From CAZOIA01 sp964579675 (GTDB lineage: Bacteria; Planctomycetota; Phycisphaerae; UBA1845; PWPN01), in NCBI GenBank assembly GCA_964579675.1, contig CAZOIA010000203.1, positions 1 through 9,825 on the forward strand: a DNA stretch of 9,825 bases, written 5' to 3'. The first letter of the stretch is position 1. Every line of letters begins with the position of its first letter. Made by a program: the position numbers and the translations under genes. Shown one piece after another: positions 3,715 to 9,825 of the stretch. The notes under the pieces were generated by a model. The model made no database searches and was not told the origin of the DNA. It saw only the letters and a program-made list of their open reading frames with translations.

Positions 3715-6261
3715 ATGCGCTTGATGATCGGAATCCACGCCGCACTTGTTCTGTTGCTGACCGCCGGGCCGGCTGCATCCGCTGACGAACCGATAACGAC
3801 GACGCGGCTCGGCAAGGTCTTCGGTGCACAGCGCGCGTGGGATATCGATGCCGGCATCCCGATCATGAACGACAACTTCATGAACGTGTACGGCACCGAT
3901 CTGGGGGCGGTGACCCTCTACAATGACAAACTGTGGTTCAGCGTTGGCGATACCGCATACAGTGAACCACCAGTCGATCCGTCCAAAGGCCACAACTTCG
4001 TGGTCGCCTATACGCCCGACCTCGACCCTGCGGACGGGATTACGCTCGAAGGCTACCTGGCCGTTACGAATGTGCCGCAGACCGCGATATACCCGAAACC
4101 GAACTACCCGATTCCCAACGCGTTGTTTACGGTGCACTGGCAAGGCGAGGCGTACATGTTCGGTCAGTACATGGAAGTCCAGGAAGTCTCCGGGCATGAA
4201 CACCACACCTACCATTCCAAGATCGTCAAGTACGACCCGGCTACCGAGATGTTCCACCCCTACAAAAGCACCTACACCTGGACGGGGACCGGTGCACCGG
4301 CAGTGCACTATCATTTCGGGATGGCCTCGTTTTTTGTCGACTACGACGACCATCACATCTACATGCTCGGCAGCCCGTCCGGCCGATTCGGTGGGGTCAA
4401 GCTCGCCCGCATCCCGATCGAAGCTTTTGTTACGCCGAATGACTACCGCCACTGGGAGTACTACCTGGGCGGCGACGTGTGGTCGGAACCGACCGACGAC
4501 GAAGCCTTGATCCAGCAGGCCCCGTGGCTGATTCCGCCGAAGGATCCCGACTGGAGCCTGGCCAAGAATTACGACACGGTGCCATGGAGCGAGCAGGGTG
4601 CGCTGATCACCATTGCCGAGTTCTGCGTCGTGTACAACCCGTTCCTGGGCCAGTTTCTGCTGATAACCGGCAGGCCTACCCCCGCCCCGTATGGAGGCGT
4701 GTGGTACTACACGGCCGACCAGATCACCGGCCCATGGAGCCAGGAGCAATTGCTGGCAGCCAATACGTACGACGGCGGGCATGAATGGACCTACTACGGC
4801 ACCTATACCACCGACGCGCTTCTCGCCCGCGGCGGCCAGCGCATGTTCTTCGTCGCGTCAACGTGGGAGCCTTACAGCGTCTACCTCTACGAAACCCGTT
4901 TTGATAACTGCCCGGACACACCCAACCCCGATCAGGCGGACCAGGATGAGGATGGCTTCGGCGACGCCTGTGATAACTGTCCTGTCATACCCAACTTCGA
5001 CCAAGCGGATCTGGATGAGGACGGCGCGGGCGATGTCTGCGACGACGACATCGACGGCGATGGGGTGCTCAACGAGGTGGACAACTGTCCGATCAACGCC
5101 AACGAGAGTCAGGCCGACAGCGACGAGGACGGCGTGGGTGATCCCTGTGACAACTGCCCGAACGACGCCAATCCGGACCAGGCAGATGCCGACGAGGATG
5201 GCGTTGGCGACGTGTGCGACGTGTGCACCGACACCGATGGTGACGGGCACGGCGATCCCGGCTTTGCCGCCAACACTTGCCCGGAAGACAACTGCCCTGA
5301 TGACCCGAATCCGGACCAGGCGGACGGTGACGCCGATGGCGTCGGCGACGTCTGCGACAACTGCCCGAATGTGACGAACGCCGGCCAACAAGACGCTGAT
5401 GACGATGAATCAGGGGATGCCTGCGACAACTGCCCGACGATGCCCAATCCCGGTCAGGAGGACACGGACGAGGACGGCGTGGGCGACGTCTGTGACAACT
5501 GCCCGGACGTCGCGAACCCTGACCAGGCGGACTGGGACGGCGACGGGTTCGGCGACGTGTGCGACAACTGTCCGGCCGTTCCGTATCCCGACCAGACGGA
5601 TAGTGACGACGACGGCCTCGGGGATGCGTGCGACAACTGTCCGACGGTAGCCAATCCGGGACAATCTGACATCGACGGCGACGGCGCAGGCGACGTCTGC
5701 GACGACGATGACGACAGCGACGGCGTTCCCGACGTCGAAGATAACTGCCCGACGAGTCCCAATGCTGGTCAGGCCGACACGGACGAGGACGGCGTGGGTG
5801 ACGCCTGCGACAATTGCATGGACGTTGTGAATCCTGACCAGGTGGACACCGACGGCGACGGCGCAGGTGATGCCTGCGACGACGATGACGACAACGACGG
5901 CTTCTCCGACGCGGAAGACAATTGCCGAACGACACCGAATCCCGGCCAGAATGACACCGATGGCGACGGCGTGGGCGACGCGTGCGACGATTGCCCGGAC
6001 ACGATTTCCGGCGTGACCGTGGACGAGCGGGGTTGCCCAATACCGGTTCCGTGCGATTTCGACGGCGATTTCGACGTGGACCAATCGGACTTCGGCTACT
6101 TCCAGGCTTGTTTTAGTGGGCCAGGTGTCCCCCAAGAGAGGCCTGATTGCCTGGAAGCAAGGCTCGACGAGGATGAGGACGTGGATCAGGGCGACGTCGG
6201 CATCTTCCGCGACTGCATGAGCGGGGCGAACGTGCCGGGCGATCCGAACTGTGCGGGCTGA
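3715..6261 (+). CDS. secreted DUF4185-like propeller protein with thrombospondin type 3 repeats and dockerin-like tail
   Basis: The product has 848 residues. Residues 1-23 (MRLMIGIHAALVLLLTAGPAASA) are a classical Sec signal peptide with cleavage after ASA. Residues 24-390 resemble DUF4185, a five-bladed beta-propeller related to GH43/GH117-type glycosidases: LWFSVGDT, LGSPSGRFGGVKLARIPIEA, FCVVYNPFLGQFLLITGR and ADQITGPWSQEQ mark successive blades. Residues 397-757 are 14 thrombospondin type 3 repeats, followed by a linker CPDTISGVTVDERGCP, and residues from about 780 are a dockerin-like pair (FDGDFDVDQSDFGYFQACFSG and LDEDEDVDQGDVGIFRDCMSG). The last two regions should bind many Ca ions and act as a rigid spacer and an attachment module. 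The protein is probably exported and surface-anchored, acting on or binding polysaccharide. The substrate is unknown and the catalytic residues cannot be assigned by eye. No promoter was found. Confidence 0.92.
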   Translation: MRLMIGIHAALVLLLTAGPAASADEPITTTRLGKVFGAQRAWDIDAGIPIMNDNFMNVYGTDLGAVTLYNDKLWFSVGDTAYSEPPVDPSKGHNFVVAYTPDLDPADGITLEGYLAVTNVPQTAIYPKPNYPIPNALFTVHWQGEAYMFGQYMEVQEVSGHEHHTYHSKIVKYDPATEMFHPYKSTYTWTGTGAPAVHYHFGMASFFVDYDDHHIYMLGSPSGRFGGVKLARIPIEAFVTPNDYRHWEYYLGGDVWSEPTDDEALIQQAPWLIPPKDPDWSLAKNYDTVPWSEQGALITIAEFCVVYNPFLGQFLLITGRPTPAPYGGVWYYTADQITGPWSQEQLLAANTYDGGHEWTYYGTYTTDALLARGGQRMFFVASTWEPYSVYLYETRFDNCPDTPNPDQADQDEDGFGDACDNCPVIPNFDQADLDEDGAGDVCDDDIDGDGVLNEVDNCPINANESQADSDEDGVGDPCDNCPNDANPDQADADEDGVGDVCDVCTDTDGDGHGDPGFAANTCPEDNCPDDPNPDQADGDADGVGDVCDNCPNVTNAGQQDADDDESGDACDNCPTMPNPGQEDTDEDGVGDVCDNCPDVANPDQADWDGDGFGDVCDNCPAVPYPDQTDSDDDGLGDACDNCPTVANPGQSDIDGDGAGDVCDDDDDSDGVPDVEDNCPTSPNAGQADTDEDGVGDACDNCMDVVNPDQVDTDGDGAGDACDDDDDNDGFSDAEDNCRTTPNPGQNDTDGDGVGDACDDCPDTISGVTVDERGCPIPVPCDFDGDFDVDQSDFGYFQACFSGPGVPQERPDCLEARLDEDEDVDQGDVGIFRDCMSGANVPGDPNCAG
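4903..5985 (+). repeat. tandem array of 14 thrombospondin type 3 repeat units
   Basis: The 361 codons divide exactly into 11 units of 23 residues (consensus DNCPxxxNPDQxDxDxDGxGDxC) and 3 units of 36 residues that begin with a 13-residue extra calcium loop (DDDIDGDGVLNEV and relatives; units 3, 12 and 14). Unit 5 is degenerate (DVCTDTDGDGHGDPG...). At the DNA level the 69-base unit is clearly repeated, with synonymous variation between copies, so the array is old rather than freshly amplified. Confidence 0.93.
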
Positions 6262-6452
6262 ACGAACCGCTGAGAGCCACACTGTGCTCCCCAAGACCAT
6301 CGATAGGCGGGGGCTTGGATGGCCTTCTCCGGCTAGCCCGGATTATTCATACCGAGTTTGCCAAGTGTGGCCAGCGGGTTCTTGCCCGCGGCGGCGAAGC
6401 ACTTGTGCCCAAGGGTGGTTGGGTGAGCGCATAGGACCCCCTTTCCCCCATC

Positions 6453-6473
6453 AAAAAGCCGGGTTGTTCCCGG
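6453..6473 (-). terminator. intrinsic terminator after the IS1380 transposase
   Basis: On the minus strand CCGGG (6473-6469), loop AACAA, CCCGG (6463-6459), C and TTTTT (6457-6453) directly follow the transposase stop at 6477-6475. The stem is short (5 G-C pairs) but has a classic T-tract. Confidence 0.6.
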
Positions 6474-6474
6474 G

Positions 6475-7380
6475 TCAGGTCGGAACTTGGGCACGAGCCC
6501 GACGCTCGGCGATGTGCTGGCAGACGTGGCGGAACCAGGACAAGTGCGGCCAGTGAGCGAGGATCGTGATCAGGATGCGTCGGGCGGACTGAGTCACCTC
6601 GCCCGCCACTTTGATCAGCAACGTTTGCCAAGTGGCGATGTGTCCTTTGCCCAACGGGTCTTTTTGACGACGCCGGGTCTGGAAGCGACGCCGTTCGGGG
6701 CCGGATTAAGCCTCCACGGGCAAGCTCGGATCAGCCACCGGGACGCGATCCGCACTTGGATCTTCTTGGGTGGTCAATGCAGGCGGATCGGCGATGACCG
6801 GGCGGAGTCGGATGAGAAGATTCAACGCCGCACAGTGAAGATGGAGGCGGAAGTAGTTGGCGCAGAAGCGATGACAACTGAGCCGATCGCCCGAGAAGCC
6901 ATTCTTGAGCTCTTTGTGACGGTTTTCGCTCTCGCCTCGTTGGACGTAATTGTCATAGCAGGTCTCGGGCAGGATGGCCGCCCGGGCCGATTCGTCACCA
7001 CAAACCGCAAGTTGGTCCCGACGCGGTTGCACTCGGCCTTGGCGATCACGCGGCGCGGGTTCTTCCAGCTTCCCGACCGGTAGAGCATCTGATCGAACAG
7101 CCGGGTCGGCTCCCGGGTTTGCTCGAACTGCTCGATCGCCCTTTGGAGCAGGGTTTCCGTGGCCCTTTTGAGCACGGCATTGGTCGATAGGCCGAACGTG
7201 TAGGTCAGTCCCAGGTGCTCACACAGGTCATACATCCGCGGTATCCCGAAGCCGGCATCGCCACGAACATGAATCACCACGTCCGGCCAGGCCTGACGCA
7301 GACGATTCACCACGTATTGAAGATCATCGTCGGCGCCCAGGGTGGGATGGACGTTGCCGGGCTTCGTCGGTACTACGCGC
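6475..7380 (-). pseudogene. IS1380-family transposase remnant
   Basis: The minus strand reads, across two frames, a long IS1380 match: PGNVHPTLGADDDLQYVVNR, WPDVVIHVRGDAGFGIPRMY (the GDAGF catalytic Asp motif), RSGSWKNPRRVIAKAE, GTNLRFVVTNRPG, then after a frame change AAILPETCYDNYVQRGESEN (catalytic Glu region, RGExEN), FSGDRLSCHRFCANYFRLHLHCAALNLLIRLR, and the C-terminal TWQTLLIKVAGEVTQSARRIL. The frame change near 6980 is explained by loss of one G from a GGGG run. A TAA at 6708-6706 interrupts the frame again before the last 75 codons. The N-terminal third with the first catalytic Asp is absent. An ATG at 7421 opens the frame, but the sequence upstream of about residue 14 no longer matches the family. 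It is inactive. Confidence 0.85.
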
Positions 7381-7560
7381 CCCGCTGGCGACAGGCCACC
7401 GTAGACCTGAATCAGCGCCATCCAGGAGACGCAGACGGGCCGGGGACTGGCACGAGGTCATGGTCTGCCATCCTGCCGTTTGTCACGGCAAGGCCTATGC
7501 CGGACCGCAACAGCTCGCACGTGCGTCCGATAACGTAAGACCTACGGGTACAAAGAATAA
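7381..7560. other. non-coding gap with one small hairpin
   Basis: Between the IS1380 remnant and the lexA promoter I see no supported gene. A perfect 6-bp stem TGCCGT (7474-7479) and ACGGCA (7485-7490) around TTGTC is present without a T-tract. Confidence 0.4.
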
Positions 7561-7574
7561 AAAACCCACAATCT

Positions 7575-7594
7575 ACTTGCCGTTCGGTGCAAGT
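7575..7594. promoter_or_regulatory. inverted repeat over the lexA promoter, candidate LexA operator
   Basis: ACTTGC (7575-7580) and GCAAGT (7589-7594) form a perfect 6-bp inverted repeat with an 8-base spacer, covering the -35 box and half the promoter spacer. LexA dimers bind such dyads and commonly repress their own gene. The sequence is not the E. coli (CTGT-N8-ACAG) or the Gram-positive (GAAC-N4-GTTC) box, so the assignment rests on position and symmetry only. Confidence 0.45.
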
Positions 7595-7605
7595 TAGGGT
7601 ATACT
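7577..7605 (+). promoter_or_regulatory. sigma70-type promoter for lexA
   Basis: TTGCCG (7577-7582), a 17-base spacer and TATACT (7600-7605) give a -10 with 5 of 6 and a -35 with 4 of 6 consensus matches. Transcription would start near 7612 and run toward lexA with no gene in between that I can support. Confidence 0.65.
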
Positions 7606-7611
7606 ATAACC

Positions 7612-8062
7612 GTACAAAAAGTGAACAACCGAGCAAGCGTTGCCAAGCGTAAGGCCCGCCATCTCAGGGGCGAAACCCGGCGGTCGTTGGCAGCGCGGGA
7701 ACGGGCGGTCGGGTATCGGAGGGGCTTGGGGCGTCGCTGCAGGGAGGCGACCCGCATGGCTGACCCCGGCATGATCGCGGATCTACCGCTTTGCATTTTT
7801 GGCCCCGGCGGGGACTTCCGCTTCGCCGCCATGGCTGGGCCCGCGGTCGGTCCCGGGCAACGGGATGCAGGGGTGCGAGGCGTGGGTGCGTCGTGGGCGG
7901 CCCCGGAGCAGGTGGCCTTGGCGCGGTTCGACCGGGCGGTGCGTGCCGTTGATGCCGCGGGCGGCTTGACTCGCCCCAGCAAGCGGCGATGGAGAAGAGC
8001 AGCCGATTGGCCAATCATTGTGCTCGGGCCCCAGGGCCTCCAGCCGGCTATGGAGAGCAATC
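7612..8062 (+). other. long G+C-rich 5' leader of lexA, content unresolved
   Basis: About 450 bases separate the promoter from the lexA ATG. A plus-strand frame is open through the stretch, with a good ribosome site (AGGGAGG, 8 bases before ATG 7756), but it continues about 240 bases into lexA in another frame and its product resembles nothing I know. I found no tRNA, tmRNA, RNase P or SRP signature. The leader may be structured RNA, a decayed gene or simply long. Confidence 0.35.
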
Positions 8063-8683
8063 ATGCCAGCAGGAACGTTTCCCCGTCTGACGCCCAAACA
8101 ACTCCGAATTCTCACGCTCATCCGGGATTATCAACACAAGTATGGCTATTCGCCGACGATGCAGGAGCTCGCCGACGTTGTCGGCGTCACCAAAGTCACC
8201 GTGTTCGAGCACCTCGCCGGGCTCGAAAAAAAGGGACTCCTGCGTCGCTCGAAGCACAGGGCACGCTCTTTGGAGCTTACGCAACGAGTGGTATTCCCGG
8301 ATGAGTCCGGGACCAGGCTCCGGCTCGTGGGTCACATTGCCGCCGGTGCCCCCATCGAAGCGATCGAGAACCCCGAGGAGATCGATCTGGAGGAACTGTT
8401 CCGTACGCGTAACGAGACTTTCGTTCTGAAAGTGCGCGGCGAGAGCATGATCGACGAGCACATCCGTGACGGGGACCTGGTCGTGGTGGAGCGCCGCGAG
8501 ACCGCTCGCAACGGTGAAACGGTCGTCGCACTGCTGGACGGCGGCGAGGCCACGCTCAAGAAGTTCTACAAGGATGGCAACCGCGTCCGATTGCAGCCGG
8601 CGAACCCGGACTTCCCGCCCATCTACGTGGACAACGTCCGAATCCAGGGGGTGGTCGTCGGCGTGCTGCGAACGTGCCGCTAA
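8063..8683 (+). CDS. lexA: LexA repressor of the SOS response
   Basis: LexA represses DNA-damage genes and, on RecA-stimulated self-cleavage, releases them. The 206-residue product has the winged helix-turn-helix at residues 8-72 (LTPKQLRILTLIRDYQHKYGYSP..., recognition helix TKVTVFEHLAGL), the cleavage site Ala94-Gly95 in HIAAGAP, the catalytic Ser128 in GESMIDEHIRDGDLVVV and the catalytic Lys166 in GEATLKKFY. All key residues are present, so it should be active. The ATG at 8063 is preferred because GGAGAG lies just upstream and the N-terminus then matches LexA length (200-210). The recognition helix differs from that of E. coli, so the operator is expected to differ. No other SOS gene is adjacent. 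Its TAA overlaps the stop of a convergent metzincin-like fragment. Confidence 0.96.
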   Translation: MPAGTFPRLTPKQLRILTLIRDYQHKYGYSPTMQELADVVGVTKVTVFEHLAGLEKKGLLRRSKHRARSLELTQRVVFPDESGTRLRLVGHIAAGAPIEAIENPEEIDLEELFRTRNETFVLKVRGESMIDEHIRDGDLVVVERRETARNGETVVALLDGGEATLKKFYKDGNRVRLQPANPDFPPIYVDNVRIQGVVVGVLRTCR

Positions 8684-8901
8684 CCGGCCGCAAACCCGAA
8701 CGTGCCCCCCAAGCCCGTCTGGCTGGGCGTGATCCGGCGCCAGGCCTCGCTTGCCGCGACATGGTCCGCCAGGATGGGATGGCTTAACCCCAACGGATGG
8801 TCCAATTCGTGAAGGAAGATCGACTCGAGAGCGTATGTGTTTGGGCCGAGGACCTTCACGGGCGCGGCGGCGCTGGCGGTCTCAAGGGGGCAATCGGCGG
8901 T
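8680..8901 (-). pseudogene. metzincin-type zinc protease fragment (matrixin-like)
   Basis: Minus-strand reading from 8901 to the TAG at 8682-8680 gives 73 residues: ...KVLGPNTYALESIFLHELDHPLGLSHPILADH.... HELDHPLGLSH is an exact HExxHxxGxxH zinc-binding and catalytic motif, preceded by the hydrophobic helix (LESIFL) usual in matrixins and related surface metalloproteases. The frame is closed upstream by a TAA at 8904-8902, there is no convincing start codon or ribosome site, and the methionine turn expected after the motif is missing. I therefore read it as a broken remnant. The short length means chance cannot be fully excluded. It ends tail to tail with lexA, with overlapping stop codons. 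Confidence 0.5.
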
Positions 8902-8965
8902 TTACATTGCGATCTTCGAGATCTGTCATGCAGAACAGGACTTTGTCCTGCATTATTCATCAATA

Positions 8966-9001
8966 CGTTCACCACGGAGACCCAAAGGACACGGAGAAAA
9001 G
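8966..9001. repeat. short dispersed repeat of the 'ACCACGGAGAC...ACGGAGAAA' type
   Basis: The sequence has the internal duplication CCACGGAGAC / ACACGGAGAAA. It resembles a short repeat family I remember from intergenic regions of planctomycetes and other environmental bacteria, whose reverse strand is often mis-annotated as peptides such as SVSFGSPW. It abuts the IS5 end. A perfect stem CAGGAC-TTT-GTCCTG lies just before it at 8936-8950. Confidence 0.45.
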
Positions 9002-9007
9002 GACTAA

Positions 9008-9825
9008 GAGCCTATCCCAAAACCCCTGCGGCGCGTAAGGTGATCCACGCGCAGGCGAAGTGGAGTAAGGCAACGTAATTGGCCAACTTCTTCTCCCAGC
9101 GGATGAGGAGTCGGCGAAAGCGATTGAACCACGAATGCGTTCGTTCGACCACCCATCGTCGTGCACGATAGCCCGGAATACTCCGGCGTTCGTGTTCTTC
9201 TTCGCCGCGCGACTTGATGTGGGCCGTGTAGCCCCATTCATCCACCAGTTCACGCACGTCCGGTTAGTCGTAACCCTTGTCGGCGCAGAAGTGCTGCTTC
9301 TTACGCGACGTGGGCTCAGGCCGCTCGACCACCATGCTTTCCAACGTGGGTTCGACCAGCCACTTGTCGTGCGTGTTGGCTCCGCTGACGGCCACCGCCA
9401 GGGGAACGCCGGCGCCATCGGTAAGCAGGCTTCGCTTCGTGCCCGATTTGCCCCGATCGGTGGGGTTTCGGCCCGTGTTTTTCCCCCCCGAGGGGAGCCT
9501 TCGTCATGGCGCCATCGATGCTCTGCCAATCCCATTGGATGCCCGCCAGTTCGTCGTATTCCAGCAAGCCGCTCTTCCACAGCTTGCGGAACACGCCCCG
9601 CTTCACCCACTGTTGAAACCGCCGGTGTAACGTGCTGCCTGATCCGAACTCCGGCGGCACGGCCTTCCACTGACAACCGGTTCGCAGGACATAGAAGATG
9701 CCATCGAGCACCTGCCGGAACGGAACCGGAGACCGTCCGCCCTTGCGACTCCGTCGGACTCTCGGTAGCAGCGGCTCCATCCGTTCCCACAACGCGTCGG
9801 GAATACGCCATTCGTCGGATATCCG
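9008..9825 (-). mobile_element. IS5-family element, right part only in the window
   Basis: The element begins at GAGCCTATCCCAAAACC (9008-9024), a sequence typical of IS5-family terminal repeats, which here overlaps the transposase stop. CTAA or TA just outside it would fit the short target duplications of this family. The other end lies beyond the window. Confidence 0.75.
9012..9825 (-). pseudogene. IS5-family transposase in two frames with a nonsense codon (5' end outside window)
   Basis: The first frame is open from the window edge (RISDEWRIPDALWERMEPLLP) through the DUF4096-type N-terminal region (FRQVLDGIFYVLRTGCQWKA) to WQSIDGAMTKAPLGG, which holds the first catalytic Asp. Coding then moves to another frame at a run of G7A5 (9489-9478) and continues NPTDRGKSGTKRSLLTDGAGVPLAVAV, FCADKGYD (second Asp) and RRWVVERTHSWFNRFRRLL (catalytic Glu), ending at TAG 9014-9012. 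Two-frame transposases that need programmed slippage are known in the IS5 family, so the shift may be natural. A TAA at 9266-9264 after GYD, where DKGYDYP would be expected, breaks the second frame, so this copy is probably dead. Confidence 0.85.

Larger units (their letters stand above)
6337..7380 (-). mobile_element. decayed IS1380-family element, 5' truncated
   Basis: The element holds the transposase remnant, its terminator and, on its distal side, CCCGGATTATTCAT at 6337-6350, which looks like an IS1380-type terminal repeat (from memory of related elements). No complementary copy of that repeat is present between 7380 and 7620, so the other end is missing. The right boundary is where family-like protein sequence fades. 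Bases 6262-6336, between the dockerin gene and this end, contain nothing I can assign. Confidence 0.65.

Noticed and set aside
3658..4782. Minus-strand open frame of 374 codons opposite the DUF4185 domain
   Set aside because: It is the antisense reading of a clearly coding, family-matching domain; no motif, no ribosome site, and long antisense frames are common in G+C-rich genes.
4903..5985. Regular 69-base repetition that could suggest a CRISPR array
   Set aside because: The units are contiguous without spacers, stay in one reading frame and encode calcium-binding protein repeats.
5093..6300. Two long minus-strand frames (arginine-rich, and valine/isoleucine-rich) opposite the repeat array
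   Set aside because: They are antisense shadows of the Asp/Cys/Pro-rich thrombospondin repeats and simply repeat with the same 69-base period.
7621..8304. Plus-strand frame of 227 codons starting with GTG just after the lexA promoter
   Set aside because: It overlaps lexA by about 240 bases in another frame, its GTG lacks a ribosome site and the product has no recognisable feature; the inner ATG at 7756 is mentioned under the leader instead.

Overview
The window looks like chromosomal DNA of a planctomycete-type bacterium, possibly Phycisphaerae-like. This is an inference from three things: a secreted protein that ends in calcium-binding thrombospondin type 3 repeats plus the dockerin-like tail common in that phylum (FDGDFDVDQSDF...FQACFSG), a LexA whose recognition helix reads TKVTVFEHL rather than the E. 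coli type, and an IS content (IS5, IS1380, IS21) rich in decayed copies. No rRNA or tRNA is present to settle it.

Region 1 (about 239-2346, minus strand) is a run of small regulatory or stress-type genes. Read in the direction of transcription it holds a candidate sigma70 promoter (2346-2318), a structured leader ending in a strong intrinsic terminator (2208-2158), a DUF2294 protein, a csrA 16 bases behind it, a host-attachment family protein (PF10116-like), a 67-residue conserved small protein and a 66-residue cysteine-rich zinc-ribbon-like protein. The promoter-leader-terminator unit in front of a csrA operon is the most interesting object in the window. It could be an attenuator or a separate small RNA, and CsrA-type ANGGA motifs lie over the ribosome binding sites of three of the genes.

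Region 2 (about 2354-3686) is an IS graveyard: an IS21 istA remnant (minus strand, frameshift plus nonsense, cut at both ends), then the C-terminal end of an IS1380 transposase (plus strand), then the 3' tail of a dockerin-type gene that has lost its front.

Region 3 (3715-6261, plus strand) is one large intact gene. It encodes a signal peptide, a DUF4185-like five-bladed beta-propeller (glycosidase-like fold), 14 thrombospondin type 3 repeats (11 units of 23 residues and 3 of 36) and a C-terminal dockerin-like pair of calcium loops. It is probably a cell-surface or secreted carbohydrate-acting or carbohydrate-binding protein.

Region 4 (about 6337-7380, minus strand) is a second, decayed IS1380 copy with its terminator and one recognisable end. 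Region 5 (7575-8683, plus strand) is lexA, with a good promoter carrying an inverted repeat (candidate self-operator) and an unusually long untranslated leader of about 450 bases. Region 6 (8680-9825) holds a metzincin-like fragment convergent with lexA, a short dispersed repeat, and an IS5-family transposase that runs off the right edge and carries a reading-frame change and a stop codon.
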